64,000 bases of DNA, taken from assembly GCF_005765165.1 (NCBI RefSeq), contig NZ_VCIW01000005.1:1-64000 (forward strand). The letters are read 5' to 3'. A program made the position numbers and the translations under genes. Of the stretch, positions 40,442-50,149 are shown in pieces. Each line of letters opens with the position of its first letter. Position 1 is the stretch's first letter. Below the pieces are notes generated by a model. That model made no database searches. It saw only the letters and a list, made by a program, of their open reading frames with translations, and had not been told where the DNA came from. This DNA is from Paenibacillus antri. GTDB taxonomy: Bacteria > Bacillota > Bacilli > Paenibacillales > YIM-B00363.

Positions 40442-40711
40442 ATGGCATTGACTCAAGAACGCAAGACGCAACTGATCGAGGAGCACAAGGTCCATAACAC
40501 GGATACGGGTTCCCCGGAGGTGCAAGTCGCTATCCTTACCGAAAACATCAACAACTTGACGCAACATCTTCGGGAGCACAAGAAGGACCACCACTCCCGC
40601 CGCGGTTTGCTCAAGATGGTAGGCCAGCGCCGCAAGCTGCTCGCATACCTGAAGAACAAAGATGTTAAACGGTACAGCGCTTTGATCGAAAAGCTCGGTC
40701 TGAGACGCTAA
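40442..40711 (+). CDS. rpsO: 30S ribosomal protein S15
   Basis: Binds 16S rRNA in the central domain; 89 residues, the standard length. [19 protein letters not shown] and [19 protein letters not shown] are the conserved blocks. SD AAGGAGG with ATG 40442. Confidence 0.98.
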   Translation: MALTQERKTQLIEEHKVHNTDTGSPEVQVAILTENINNLTQHLREHKKDHHSRRGLLKMVGQRRKLLAYLKNKDVKRYSALIEKLGLRR

Positions 40712-40746
40712 GGGTAGGCCCCGACCGAACGCAACGCAAGCACAAC

Positions 40747-40820
40747 CGAAAGCAACCGTCTCTCGTTCTCGGATCGGCCTTCCGGTCCGAAACTCGCGAG
40801 AGTTCGGTTGCTTTTCTTTT
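40747..40820 (+). terminator. Terminator between rpsO and pnp
   Basis: AAAGCAACCG and CGGTTGCTTTT pair, with nested CTCTCG/CGAGAG and a central GGATCGG/CCGGTCC hairpin, followed by a T-rich tail. Confidence 0.8.
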
Positions 40821-40915
40821 GCCGCGAGCGGGTTCGGATGAAATGATTTGGCTGAAGAAGGAAATAATACATACGATGCAGAATGTATGATAGATCGAAA
40901 CGAAGGAGGCAGTGT

Positions 40916-43054
40916 ATGGAATCCGGTAACGTAAAGCAAGTAAAGATGGACTTGGCCGGCCGGCCATTGACGTTGGAGACGGGCCGCCTCGCGAAGCAGG
41001 CGAACGGCGCGGTATTCGTCCGCTACGGCGAGACGGTCGTGCTCTCCACGGTCACGGCTTCGACCGAGCCGAAGGACCTCGATTTCTTCCCGCTCACCGT
41101 GAACTACGAAGAGCGGCTCTATTCGGTCGGGAAGATCCCGGGCGGCTTCATTAAGCGCGAAGGACGCCCGAGCGAGAAAGCGATTCTCGCCAGCCGTCTG
41201 ACAGACCGTCCGATTCGACCGTTGTTCCCGGAAGGCTTCCGGAACGACGTACAGATCGTATCGCTCGTCATGAGCGTGGACCAAGATTGCTCGCCGGAAA
41301 TCGCGGCGATGATCGGCACCTCCGCGGCGCTGGCCATCTCCGACGTGCCGTTCGACGGTCCGATCGGCGGCGTTATCGTCGGTCGAGTAGACGGGCAATT
41401 CATCATTAACCCGACGGTCGAGCAAGAAGACAAATCCGACATCTATCTCGTCGTAGCCGGCACGAAGGACGCCATCATGATGGTCGAAGCCGAAGCGAAC
41501 GAAGTGCCGGAAGAGGACATGCTCGAGGCGATCATGTTCGGCCACGAAGAAATCAAGAAGATCGTCGCGTTGCAAGAAGAGTTCGTAGGCCTCGCGGGCC
41601 GCGAGAAGATGGAAGTGAAGCTGCATCAGGTCGACGCGGAAGTGAACGCGGCCGTTCGCGCCTATGCATCGGAGCGTCTGATCGCAGCGGTCAAGATTCA
41701 AGAGAAACACGAGCGCAGCGACGCGATTTCCGCGATCAACGAAGAGACGACGGCGCACTTCGCGGACGTATACGCCGGCGACGCGGCGAAGCTGAAGGAC
41801 GTTAAGGAAGTGCTGTACGACATCGTGAAAGAGGAAGTACGCCGCCTCATCACCGTCGACAAGGTGCGTCCGGACGGCCGGAAGATCGACGAAATCCGCC
41901 CGATCGACTGTGACGTCGCCATTTTGCCGAGAACGCACGGTTCCGGATTGTTCACGCGCGGCCAGACGCAAGCGCTCAGCGTCTGTACGTTAGGCGCCCT
42001 CGGCGACGAGCAAATTCTCGACGGCCTCGACCTCGAGGATCGCAAGCGGTTCATGCACCACTACAACTTCCCGCCGTTCTCCGTCGGGGAAGCGAGACCG
42101 CTTCGTCCGCCGGGACGCCGCGAGATCGGTCACGGGGCGCTCGGCGAGCGCGCATTGTCGAAGGTCATCCCGTCCGAAGAGAAGTTCCCGTACACGATCC
42201 GTCTCGTCTCCGAGTGCTTGGAGTCCAACGGCTCGACGTCCCAGGCGAGCATCTGCGCGAGCACGATGGCGCTCATGGACGCAGGCGTGCCGATCAAGGC
42301 GCCGGTCGCGGGCATCGCGATGGGGCTTATCAAGAACGACGAACACTACACCGTATTGACGGACATCCAAGGGATGGAAGATCATCTCGGCGATATGGAC
42401 TTCAAGGTCGCGGGCACGGCGGAAGGCGTAACGGCGATTCAGATGGACATCAAGATCGACGGCATCAACCGGAGCATCCTGAGCGAAGCGTTGGCGCAAG
42501 CGAAGGAAGGCCGCATGTTCATTCTGAACAAGATGCTGGCCGCCATCTCGGAGCCGCGGAAGCAGCTGTCTCCGTACGCGCCGAAGATTACGGTCATGCA
42601 GATCAACCCGGACAAGATTCGCGACGTCATCGGCGCGGGCGGCAAGGTGATCAACAAGATCATCGAGGAAACCGGCGTCAAAATCGACATCGAACAGGAC
42701 GGCCGCGTCTTCATCGCATCGCCGAACGCGGAGGCGAACGACAAAGCCAAGGCGATCATCGAAGGCATCGTGAAAGAAGTCGTCGTCGGAGAAATTTATC
42801 TCGGCAAGGTGAAGCGCGTAGAAAAGTTCGGCGCGTTCGTCGAAATTTTGCCTGGCAAAGAAGGTCTCGTGCACATCTCCCAGCTGTCGACCGAGCGCGT
42901 CGCGAAGACGGAAGACGTCGTGGCGATCGGAGATTCGATTACCGTCAAGGTGACCGAAATCGATCAGCAGGGACGCGTCAACCTGTCCCGCAAGGCGGTA
43001 TTGGTCGCGGAAGGCGGAGCGGCTTCGGACGGCAAGACGACGGTCGGGCAATAA
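40916..43054 (+). CDS. pnp: Polyribonucleotide nucleotidyltransferase (PNPase)
   Basis: Phosphorolytic 3'-5' exoribonuclease; 712 residues. Two RNase PH domains (about 10-230 and 310-540, with [14 protein letters not shown] phosphate-site block), KH (about 555-615, [12 protein letters not shown]) and S1 (about 620-695, [20 protein letters not shown]). ATG 40916 follows GAAGGAGG. The rpsO-pnp order is conserved across bacteria. Confidence 0.97.
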   Translation: MESGNVKQVKMDLAGRPLTLETGRLAKQANGAVFVRYGETVVLSTVTASTEPKDLDFFPLTVNYEERLYSVGKIPGGFIKREGRPSEKAILASRLTDRPIRPLFPEGFRNDVQIVSLVMSVDQDCSPEIAAMIGTSAALAISDVPFDGPIGGVIVGRVDGQFIINPTVEQEDKSDIYLVVAGTKDAIMMVEAEANEVPEEDMLEAIMFGHEEIKKIVALQEEFVGLAGREKMEVKLHQVDAEVNAAVRAYASERLIAAVKIQEKHERSDAISAINEETTAHFADVYAGDAAKLKDVKEVLYDIVKEEVRRLITVDKVRPDGRKIDEIRPIDCDVAILPRTHGSGLFTRGQTQALSVCTLGALGDEQILDGLDLEDRKRFMHHYNFPPFSVGEARPLRPPGRREIGHGALGERALSKVIPSEEKFPYTIRLVSECLESNGSTSQASICASTMALMDAGVPIKAPVAGIAMGLIKNDEHYTVLTDIQGMEDHLGDMDFKVAGTAEGVTAIQMDIKIDGINRSILSEALAQAKEGRMFILNKMLAAISEPRKQLSPYAPKITVMQINPDKIRDVIGAGGKVINKIIEETGVKIDIEQDGRVFIASPNAEANDKAKAIIEGIVKEVVVGEIYLGKVKRVEKFGAFVEILPGKEGLVHISQLSTERVAKTEDVVAIGDSITVKVTEIDQQGRVNLSRKAVLVAEGGAASDGKTTVGQ

Positions 43055-43088
43055 TCGGCGGTCGATCCAATCGAATAGGCAAGAAACG

Positions 43089-43123
43089 GAAAGAGTCAGA
43101 ATCACGTTCTGTCTCTTTTTTTA
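43089..43123 (+). terminator. Terminator of pnp
   Basis: AAAGAGTCAGAA pairs with TTCTGTCTCTTT, then seven T residues. Confidence 0.85.
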
Positions 43124-43197
43124 TTGCATACATTTATGCATGAAGAGTTTGTCCGCGAGCCGAACGCCGCGTTCGCGGAGGAAGGGGAAGAGTCCGA

Positions 43198-44235
43198 ATG
43201 AACGGGATGTGGAAAAAGGGGTTCGTCGTCGTCGCGTTTTTCGCCTTCGCGTTCGTCGCGGTCAGCCGGTCCGGGACGATCGCGCATCAGGTAGCCGGCC
43301 TGCAGCCGAATCCGGCGGCGATCGTGGGCGAGTCGGCCGGAGAAACGGTTTTCGACGTCGATCCGGCGAAGCTCGACCCGGAACGCCGGGCATTGTACGA
43401 CCGCGTGGCCGCGGCCGCCGAGAAGCTCCGTACGGAGCCGATCGACGCCAAGGAGGATCCGGTGTGGAAAGCGATTCCGGCGCTCAACGGCCGCGAGGTG
43501 GACGTCGACGCGACGTTCGAAGCCGCCGTAAAGAACGGAGGCAAGGAGCCGATCCCGTTCGTATTTCGGGAGATTCCAGCGAAGGTGACGTTGGACGATC
43601 TGGGGCCGCTCCCGATTTATAAAGGCAATCCGCGCAAGCCGATGGTGTCGCTCATGATCAACGTCGCATGGAAGGAAGAAAATTTGCCCGGCATGCTGAA
43701 GACGCTGCGGGACGAGAACGTGAAGGCGACGTTCTTCTTCCTCGGGTCGTGGCTGAAGACGCATCCGGAAGAGGCGAAGCGTATCGCCGCGGAAGGGCAT
43801 GAGCTGGCGAACCACGCATATTGGCACAAGACGCCGCTCAGTCAGTTGTCCGACGAGGCGGTGCGGAAGGAAATCTTGGATACGCAGAAGCTGCTGAAGG
43901 AGACGCTGGGCGTCGAAGGGACGTTGTTCGCGCCGCCGTCCGGCGACTTCGACGCGGATACGGTCAAGGTCGCGCACGATCTCGGGCTTCGAACGATTTT
44001 ATGGTCGCTGGACACGATCGACTGGAAAGAGCCCGGGGCGGATACGATCGTACGTAAGGTCGCCGCGCGTCTCGAACCGGGGTCCCTGATTCTCATGCAC
44101 CCTACGGAAAGCGCGAGCGGCGCGCTGCGCGGAATGATCCAGGAAGCGAAGCGGCAAGGCTACGCCCTCGGCACCGTCTCCGAGACGATCTCGCCGTCGC
44201 CGGCCTTGGCGGTTGAGACGCCGACGGGTTTCTGA
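43198..44235 (+). CDS. ylxY: YlxY-like polysaccharide deacetylase-family protein
   Basis: A 345-residue protein: N-terminal membrane anchor/signal (GFVVVAFFAFAFVAVSRSG), a linker domain, then a NodB domain from about residue 145. The NodB motif normally reading TFDDG is here LMINVAWKEEN, without the Asp pair, so deacetylase activity is doubtful, as in B. subtilis YlxY. The HxxxH metal motif is present as HELANH. SD GGAAGAG; position between pnp and mlpA is conserved. Confidence 0.87.
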   Translation: MNGMWKKGFVVVAFFAFAFVAVSRSGTIAHQVAGLQPNPAAIVGESAGETVFDVDPAKLDPERRALYDRVAAAAEKLRTEPIDAKEDPVWKAIPALNGREVDVDATFEAAVKNGGKEPIPFVFREIPAKVTLDDLGPLPIYKGNPRKPMVSLMINVAWKEENLPGMLKTLRDENVKATFFFLGSWLKTHPEEAKRIAAEGHELANHAYWHKTPLSQLSDEAVRKEILDTQKLLKETLGVEGTLFAPPSGDFDADTVKVAHDLGLRTILWSLDTIDWKEPGADTIVRKVAARLEPGSLILMHPTESASGALRGMIQEAKRQGYALGTVSETISPSPALAVETPTGF

Positions 44236-44292
44236 TAATATCAATCTTCAGGAACAGTTGTCATACGGTAGGCGGAAGCGAGGGGAGAACAG

Positions 44293-45564
44293 GTGGAAAG
44301 AAGGCAGTTAAGTAACGGAATCCGAGTCGTGTTGGAAAATATGCCGACAAGCCGCTCGGTCTCCTTCGGCATTTGGGTCAAGACGGGTTCGCGCAACGAG
44401 AAGGAAGCCAACAACGGGATCTCGCATTTCATCGAACACATGCTGTTCAAAGGAACGGAACGGTTCAGCGCCAAGGATATCGCGGACGTCTTCGACGGGA
44501 TCGGCGGCAACGTCAACGCGTTCACTTCCAAAGAATATACATGCTATTACGCGAAGGTGTTGGATGAGCACGTCCCGATCGCCGTCGACGTGCTCGCGGA
44601 CATGTTCTTTCGTTCGAAGCTGGCCGGGGACGATCTGGCGAAGGAGAAGAACGTCATCATCGAGGAAATCTCGATGTACGAGGATACGCCGGACGACATC
44701 GTCCACGATATGATCGCGAAGGCTTCATACGGCGATCACCCGCTCGGCATGCCGATCCTCGGCACGGAACCGAACCTGACCGCGATGTCGTCGGACGACC
44801 TGCGCCGCTTCATCGAGACGCATTACGGCAGCGACGCGATCGTCATTAGCGCCGCGGGCAATATCGGCGAATCGATGATGGAGTTGTTCGAACGTCACTT
44901 CGGCGGAGCCGCGCAGCCGAACCGGCCGAGCGCGACGGAGCCTTCCGTCGCGCCGGCGTTCTCCGGAGGACATCAGCATCTGCGGAAGAAAACCGAACAA
45001 AACCATATTTGCATCGCGATGCCCGGCCTCTCGCAGGACGACCCGCTGCTGTACGGGATGATCCTCCTGAACAACGCGATCGGCGGGGGGATGAGTTCGC
45101 GCTTGTTCCAGGAAGTTCGAGAGAAGCGCGGATTGGCGTATTCGATCTACTCGTATCACACGTCGCATACGGACAGCGGATTGTTCACGATCTATGCGGG
45201 AACGACGCCGAAGCAGACGGCGGAGGTGCTCGACCTGATCCAAGGCGTCATCGCGGACGTGCGGGACAACGGCATCTTGCCGGAGGAGCTTCGCAAGGGC
45301 AAGGAGCAGATGAAGGGGAGCCTCATCATCGGTCTCGAGAGCACGAGCAGCCGCATGACGCGCAACGGCAAGAACGAGTTGATGCAAGGCCGGCAATTCA
45401 CGCTCGACGATCTGATCGAGCGGATCGAATCGGTGACGATGGACGACGTGCGGGCGCTCGCTTCCCGCATGTTCGGCGGTCCGTGCGCGACCGCGATGGT
45501 CGGCGGATCGGACAAAGCGTTGTTGAAATGGAGAGATCGGTATGCTGCAGCCGTTCAGGGTTGA
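44293..45564 (+). CDS. mlpA: M16-family zinc protease MlpA/YmxG
   Basis: A processing-peptidase-like protease of 423 residues. The inverted zinc motif is HFIEH (about residue 50) with the downstream Glu in the EEISMYED segment; the second M16 domain starts near 175 ([10 protein letters not shown]). [13 protein letters not shown] is the conserved R/Y substrate region. GTG 44293 after GGGGAGAACAG. The 3' end overlaps dut by 23 bases. Confidence 0.92.
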   Translation: MERRQLSNGIRVVLENMPTSRSVSFGIWVKTGSRNEKEANNGISHFIEHMLFKGTERFSAKDIADVFDGIGGNVNAFTSKEYTCYYAKVLDEHVPIAVDVLADMFFRSKLAGDDLAKEKNVIIEEISMYEDTPDDIVHDMIAKASYGDHPLGMPILGTEPNLTAMSSDDLRRFIETHYGSDAIVISAAGNIGESMMELFERHFGGAAQPNRPSATEPSVAPAFSGGHQHLRKKTEQNHICIAMPGLSQDDPLLYGMILLNNAIGGGMSSRLFQEVREKRGLAYSIYSYHTSHTDSGLFTIYAGTTPKQTAEVLDLIQGVIADVRDNGILPEELRKGKEQMKGSLIIGLESTSSRMTRNGKNELMQGRQFTLDDLIERIESVTMDDVRALASRMFGGPCATAMVGGSDKALLKWRDRYAAAVQG

Positions 45565-45994
45565 GATCAAACGAATGCCGGGAGCGGAGGACGTGCCGCT
45601 GCCGCTGAAGATGTCCGCGGGAGCGAGCGGGTACGACGTACACGCCGCCGTGACGGAGCCGCTCGAAATTCCGCCCGGAGAACGGCGCCTCGTGCCGACC
45701 GGCTTCGCGCTCGCGATGCCCGACGGCTTAGAGGCGCAGATCCGGCCGCGAAGCGGACTCGCTTATAAACACGGTATCACGACGCTGAACACGCCGGGAA
45801 CGATCGACGCGGATTACCGCGGCGAGGTGAAGGTGCTGCTCGTCAACTTGGGACAAGAGCCGTTCGTCGTCCGCCGCGGAGAGCGGATCGCGCAGATGGT
45901 GTTCCAGACCGTGCCGGACATCGATTTGTCCGAGGTGCGGGAGCTGGACGAGACGAAGCGCGGCGCCGGCGGATTCGGCCATACAGGCGTTTAA
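45542..45994 (+). CDS. dut: dUTP diphosphatase
   Basis: Hydrolyses dUTP to dUMP; 150 residues, trimeric family. All five motifs are present: [46 protein letters not shown] and [10 protein letters not shown]. It starts inside mlpA, so expression is probably coupled. Confidence 0.95.
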   Translation: MLQPFRVEIKRMPGAEDVPLPLKMSAGASGYDVHAAVTEPLEIPPGERRLVPTGFALAMPDGLEAQIRPRSGLAYKHGITTLNTPGTIDADYRGEVKVLLVNLGQEPFVVRRGERIAQMVFQTVPDIDLSEVRELDETKRGAGGFGHTGV

Positions 45995-46015
45995 TCGAAT
46001 AACACGCATTCTTCG

Positions 46016-46053
46016 TGAAGCCGATCGGCCCTTGGGGCCGGTCGGCTTTTTCC
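46016..46053 (+). terminator. Terminator of the mlpA-dut unit
   Basis: AAGCCGATCGGCCC pairs with GGGCCGGTCGGCTT, followed by a T run. Confidence 0.85.
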
Positions 46054-46094
46054 ATAGATGGGGGAACGTTCGGGAAGAACCGCGTCGCCTTGTA

Positions 46095-46122
46095 ACCAAA
46101 TCTGGGCGGATGTCATAGGATA
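46095..46122 (+). promoter_or_regulatory. Sigma-K-type promoter of dpaA
   Basis: AC (46095-46096), 17 bases, then CATAGGATA (46114-46122) matches the sigma-K consensus AC-N17-CATANNNTA exactly. In B. subtilis the spoVF operon is sigma-K dependent, so mother-cell expression is likely. Confidence 0.75.
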
Positions 46123-46161
46123 TGACTATATTTCATGGCAACCGAAAGGAGCGTGTTCGCA

Positions 46162-47061
46162 ATGCTGACCGGAACGCAGGTTGCTTTCATCGGCGGCGAC
46201 GCTCGTCAGCTGGAGGTCATCCAGCGGCTGACTGAGCTAGATGCGTCGGTGACGTTGATCGGCTTCGATAATCTGAAGCAGGCGTTCAACGGCGCGACGC
46301 ATGCGGAGCTCACCGAAGACGCGTTCGCCGACTTGGACGCCGTCCTGCTGCCGGTGGTCGGGACGGACGACGAAGGGAAAGTCGAGGGCGTGTTCACCTC
46401 GAAGGAGCTGCGACTCACCGACGCCTGCTTCGCGCGGCTTCCGAAGCACGCCAAGGTGTACGCCGGGATCGCGAAGCCGTACTTACGCAATCTTTGTCAG
46501 AAGCATGGCATCGCCTTGATCGAGCTGCTCGAGCGCGACGACGTGGCGATATACAATTCAATTCCGACGGCGGAGGGCGCGCTTCTGCTGGCGATCCAGA
46601 ACACGGATATTACGATCCATGGTTCGACCACGCTCGTCATCGGCTTCGGCCGAACCGGCATGACGATGGCTCGAACGCTGCTAGGGCTCGGGGCGAAGGT
46701 GCTGGTCGGCGTTCGGAAGGAAGATCATTACGCCAGAGCGTACGAAATGGGCTTTCAACCGTTCCATACGTCACGGCTGCAGCAGTACGTCGGAGACGCG
46801 GATATCGTCTTTAATACGGTTCCGACGCCGATCCTTACCGCCCGAGTGATCGCGGCGATGCCGCCGAGGGCGGTCATCATCGATCTCGCGTCGAAGCCGG
46901 GAGGGACCGACTTTCGGTTCGCCGAACGCCGCGGCGTCAAAGCGCTGTTGGCGCCGGGGCTGCCGGGCATCGTCGCTCCGAAGACGGCGGGCCGCATCAT
47001 CGCGACGGTCGTCAGTCAACTGATAATGGAAGATACCGCGAAACGGGGGAAGGAAGCATGA
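46162..47061 (+). CDS. dpaA: Dipicolinate synthase subunit A
   Basis: With DpaB, oxidises (dihydro)dipicolinate to dipicolinic acid in the mother cell; 299 residues. The NAD-binding Rossmann motif is VIGFGRTGMTMARTLLGLG (about 156-174), and the N-terminal domain (QVAFIGGDARQLEVIQRL) is family-specific. ATG 46162 follows AAAGGAG and is preferred to ATG 46135. Overlaps dpaB by 4 bases. Confidence 0.93.
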   Translation: MLTGTQVAFIGGDARQLEVIQRLTELDASVTLIGFDNLKQAFNGATHAELTEDAFADLDAVLLPVVGTDDEGKVEGVFTSKELRLTDACFARLPKHAKVYAGIAKPYLRNLCQKHGIALIELLERDDVAIYNSIPTAEGALLLAIQNTDITIHGSTTLVIGFGRTGMTMARTLLGLGAKVLVGVRKEDHYARAYEMGFQPFHTSRLQQYVGDADIVFNTVPTPILTARVIAAMPPRAVIIDLASKPGGTDFRFAERRGVKALLAPGLPGIVAPKTAGRIIATVVSQLIMEDTAKRGKEA

Positions 47062-47654
47062 ATTGGAACGGAATTTCGGTCGGGTACGCGCTGACGGGTT
47101 CGCATTGCACGCTGGAAGAAGTCATGCCGCAAATCAAGAGATTCGTAGACGCCGGAGCGAACGTCGTGCCGATCATCTCGCATTCCGTCGCTATGACGGA
47201 TACGCGATTCGGCAAGGCCGCGGACTGGCAGAAGCAGTTGAAAGACCTTACCGGAAATGATATTATTGCCTCAATTGTGGACGCCGAACCGCTCGGTCCG
47301 TCCAAGCTTCTGGACGTGATGGCGATCGCGCCGTGCACCGGCAACACGACTAGCAAGCTAGCGAATGCGATGACCGAGAGCCCGGTCTTGATGGCCGCTA
47401 AGGCGCAAATGCGCAACGGACGGCCGCTCGTGCTGGCGATTTCGACGAACGACGGCTTGGGACTGAACAGCGCGAACATCGCGAAGCTGTTGATTACGAA
47501 AAACATCTATTTCGTTCCCTTCGGCCAAGACAATCCGCAGGCGAAGCCGAATTCGCTCGTCGCCCGCATGGATTTGATCATGGAGACGTGCGAAGCCGCG
47601 CTGCAAGGGAAACAGCTGCAGCCGATGCTGATCGAAAGATTTTTGTATTCTTAA
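47058..47654 (+). CDS. dpaB: Dipicolinate synthase subunit B
   Basis: A flavoprotein-like subunit of 198 residues. YALTGSHCTLEEVMPQIKRF and APCTGNTTSKLANAMTESP are characteristic of SpoVFB and of the related phosphopantothenoylcysteine-decarboxylase fold. Coupled to dpaA. In B. subtilis asd follows; here dapG follows after 55 bases. Confidence 0.93.
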   Translation: MNWNGISVGYALTGSHCTLEEVMPQIKRFVDAGANVVPIISHSVAMTDTRFGKAADWQKQLKDLTGNDIIASIVDAEPLGPSKLLDVMAIAPCTGNTTSKLANAMTESPVLMAAKAQMRNGRPLVLAISTNDGLGLNSANIAKLLITKNIYFVPFGQDNPQAKPNSLVARMDLIMETCEAALQGKQLQPMLIERFLYS

Positions 47655-47709
47655 TCTTATGAACGATTCATGTCATTAATTATTCGAGGCGATTCCCGGA
47701 GGTAGTACT

Positions 47710-48924
47710 ATGCGCATCTTGGTTCAGAAGTTCGGAGGAACGTCCCTATCTACCCCAGAAGCCAGAGAACATGCCATCAAACATATTCGTCGGGCGCTCG
47801 AAGAGCAATACGCGCTGGTCGTCGTCGTGTCGGCTATGGGCCGGCGCGGCGAGCCGTACGCCACCGACACGCTGCTCGGCTTAATCGACGCGAACGGGGG
47901 CTCGCTCGCTAGCAGGGAGCGAGATTTGCTGATGGCTTGCGGCGAGACGATCTCGGCCGCGACGCTGTGCGCCATGCTTCAGTCTCGCGGACTCGATGCG
48001 ATCGCGCTGACGGGCGCGCAGGCGGGCATCGAGACGACGAGCGAATTCGGCAACGCTCGCATTACCGACATTCGGACGGAGCGGCTGCTCGCCATCCTGA
48101 AGGAGGGCAAGATCGCGATCGTCACCGGTTTTCAGGGGGCGGCGCCGAACGGCGACGTCACCACGCTCGGCAGGGGAGGCAGCGATACGTCCGCGACGGC
48201 GCTCGGCGCCGCGCTCAAGGCCGAGTACGTCGATATATTCACCGATGTCGAGGGCGTGCTGACGGCGGATCCGCGCATCGTGGGCGACGCGAAGCCGCTC
48301 GATCAAGTCAGCTATATGGAAATATGCAATATGGCCAACAACGGAGCCAAGGTCATTCATCCAAGAGCCGTCGAGGTCGCGATGGAGGCCGACATTCCGG
48401 TGCGCATTCGATCGACGTTCTCCGACGGGCTCGGGACGCTCGTCGCCGGGCAATCGGTGCTGCGCGGCAAGGGTCATGTCCAAGACCGTCTGATCACCGG
48501 CATCGCGCATTCCGTGAACGTCTCCCAAATTCAGGTGCACGCCGCGGAAGGCCAATACGACTTGCAGCTTCGCGTCTTTAAGACGATGGCCGAGAACGGC
48601 ATCAGCGTAGATTTGATTAACGTCAACCCGTCCGGCGTCGCGTACACCGTATACGACACGGAGACCGAACGGGCGATCGGCTTGTTGAAGCGGCTCGGGT
48701 ACGAGCCGCAAGCGGTCAAAGATTGCACGAAAGTGTCCGTCATCGGCGGCGGGATGAACGGCGTTCCCGGCGTCATGGCGATGATTATAGAGGCATTGAC
48801 GGAGGAAGAGGTCGGCATTCTGCAGTCCGCCGACTCAAACACGACCATCTGGGTGCTCGTCCGTTCCGCGGATACGGTGAAGGCGGTCAACGCGCTGCAT
48901 CGCAAGTTTCAATTGCACGCGTAA
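47710..48924 (+). CDS. dapG: Aspartate kinase (DapG type)
   Basis: Phosphorylates aspartate for lysine/diaminopimelate and dipicolinate synthesis; 404 residues. QKFGGTSLSTPEAR is the N-terminal signature, GFQGAAPNGDVTTLGRGGSD the catalytic block and FTDVEGVLTADPRIV the nucleotide site; two ACT domains (about 270-400) give feedback control. GGAGGTAGT precedes the ATG. Confidence 0.94.
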   Translation: MRILVQKFGGTSLSTPEAREHAIKHIRRALEEQYALVVVVSAMGRRGEPYATDTLLGLIDANGGSLASRERDLLMACGETISAATLCAMLQSRGLDAIALTGAQAGIETTSEFGNARITDIRTERLLAILKEGKIAIVTGFQGAAPNGDVTTLGRGGSDTSATALGAALKAEYVDIFTDVEGVLTADPRIVGDAKPLDQVSYMEICNMANNGAKVIHPRAVEVAMEADIPVRIRSTFSDGLGTLVAGQSVLRGKGHVQDRLITGIAHSVNVSQIQVHAAEGQYDLQLRVFKTMAENGISVDLINVNPSGVAYTVYDTETERAIGLLKRLGYEPQAVKDCTKVSVIGGGMNGVPGVMAMIIEALTEEEVGILQSADSNTTIWVLVRSADTVKAVNALHRKFQLHA

Positions 48925-48932
48925 TTTTCGAA

Positions 48933-48961
48933 TTGACATCATTCGATATCCTTCGTATGAT
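48933..48961 (+). promoter_or_regulatory. Sigma-A promoter of dapA
   Basis: Consensus TTGACA (48933-48938), 17-base spacer and TATGAT (48956-48961), 57 bases before the dapA start. This lets dapA be expressed outside sporulation. Confidence 0.8.
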
Positions 48962-49017
48962 AGGGAACAATTGAAAACGCAGCGCGGCCGGACGAGTGGC
49001 GGCGAGGAGGAACGAGA

Positions 49018-49908
49018 GTGGATTTCGGAAGATTGTTAACTGCCATGGTAACGCCGTTCGACGGCGACTTGAAGATCGATTGGAACCAGACGGCGAAGTT
49101 GATCGATTATTTGATCGACGAGCAAGCGTCTACCGGACTCGTCATCGCCGGAACGACGGGGGAGTCCCCGACGCTAACCGACGAGGAGAAGCTGGAGCTG
49201 TTTCGGTTCGCCGTCCGTCAAGCGAACGGGCGGGCGAAGATTATCGCGGGCACCGGCTCCAACGATACGGCGCATTCCATTCACCTGTCCCAAGAAGCGG
49301 AGAAGCTCGGCGTAGACGCGATTATGCTCGTATCGCCTTATTACAGCCGTACCTCCCAAGACGGGTTATTGGCGCACTTCCGCGCGGTGGCGTCGTCCGT
49401 CAGCTTGCCGATTATGATTTACAACATTCCGTCCCGCACGGGCGTCAATATCGAAGCCAAGACGATGCTGGCGTTGGCGGACATTCCGAACATCGTCGCC
49501 GTCAAGGAATCGAGCGGCGACCTGGATCAGATGTCGGCCATTCTCGCCGGAGCCCCGGACAGATTCAAGCTCTATAGCGGCGACGACAGCCTGACGCTGC
49601 CGGCGCTTTCGATCGGCGCGTACGGCATCGTCAGCGTGACGAGTCACCTAGTCGGCAAATTGATGAGCGAGATGATCGATGCGCACGTGTCCGGCCAGCC
49701 GGACCGCGCGTCGAAGCTGCATCTTCGGCTGTCGCCGATGTTCAAGGGCATGTTCTTCTGCCCGCATCGCGTGCCGAACCCGGTGCCGGTCAAATATGCG
49801 ATGAAGCATAGAGGAATCGACTGCGGCGGCGTTCGTCTTCCGCTCATCGGCGTAACGCCGGAAGAGGCGAATTACATCGACGTTTTGGTCGCTTCATACG
49901 AGGGGTAA
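49018..49908 (+). CDS. dapA: 4-hydroxy-tetrahydrodipicolinate synthase
   Basis: Condenses aspartate semialdehyde with pyruvate; 296 residues. AGTTGESPTL is the pyruvate-binding loop, IYNIPSRTG carries the conserved Tyr, and VAVKESSGD the Schiff-base Lys. The C-terminus PNPVPVKYAMK is usual. GTG 49018 follows GAGGAACGAGA. Confidence 0.95.
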   Translation: MDFGRLLTAMVTPFDGDLKIDWNQTAKLIDYLIDEQASTGLVIAGTTGESPTLTDEEKLELFRFAVRQANGRAKIIAGTGSNDTAHSIHLSQEAEKLGVDAIMLVSPYYSRTSQDGLLAHFRAVASSVSLPIMIYNIPSRTGVNIEAKTMLALADIPNIVAVKESSGDLDQMSAILAGAPDRFKLYSGDDSLTLPALSIGAYGIVSVTSHLVGKLMSEMIDAHVSGQPDRASKLHLRLSPMFKGMFFCPHRVPNPVPVKYAMKHRGIDCGGVRLPLIGVTPEEANYIDVLVASYEG

Positions 49909-50015
49909 TCGACGATGCCCGCTTGCGTTATTTCCCTGCATGGGAGAGGACGCGGCGGGCATCGTTTCGTTAGCGCTGGACATTCTATGGATACCGGCGG
50001 CGGGACGCAGGCGAC

Positions 50016-50045
50016 TTGTGTTTCGCGTTTTTGATCATGTATAAT
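50016..50045 (+). promoter_or_regulatory. Promoter of the RNase J gene
   Basis: TTGTGT (50016-50021), 18-base spacer and consensus TATAAT (50040-50045); the leader to the start is about 100 bases. Confidence 0.6.
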
Positions 50046-50149
50046 GAACGTTAAGTGACTTGGTGCGGATTTCCTGTTTCCTTACATTTTGCTCGGCATG
50101 GTTTGTATTCATATAGATCGTCGCCAATCCATTTGAGGAGGTTACCTTT

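Noticed and set aside
40343-41971. Minus-strand open frame of 542 codons across rpsO and pnp
   Set aside because: It spans a terminator and two conserved genes; it is a shadow frame.
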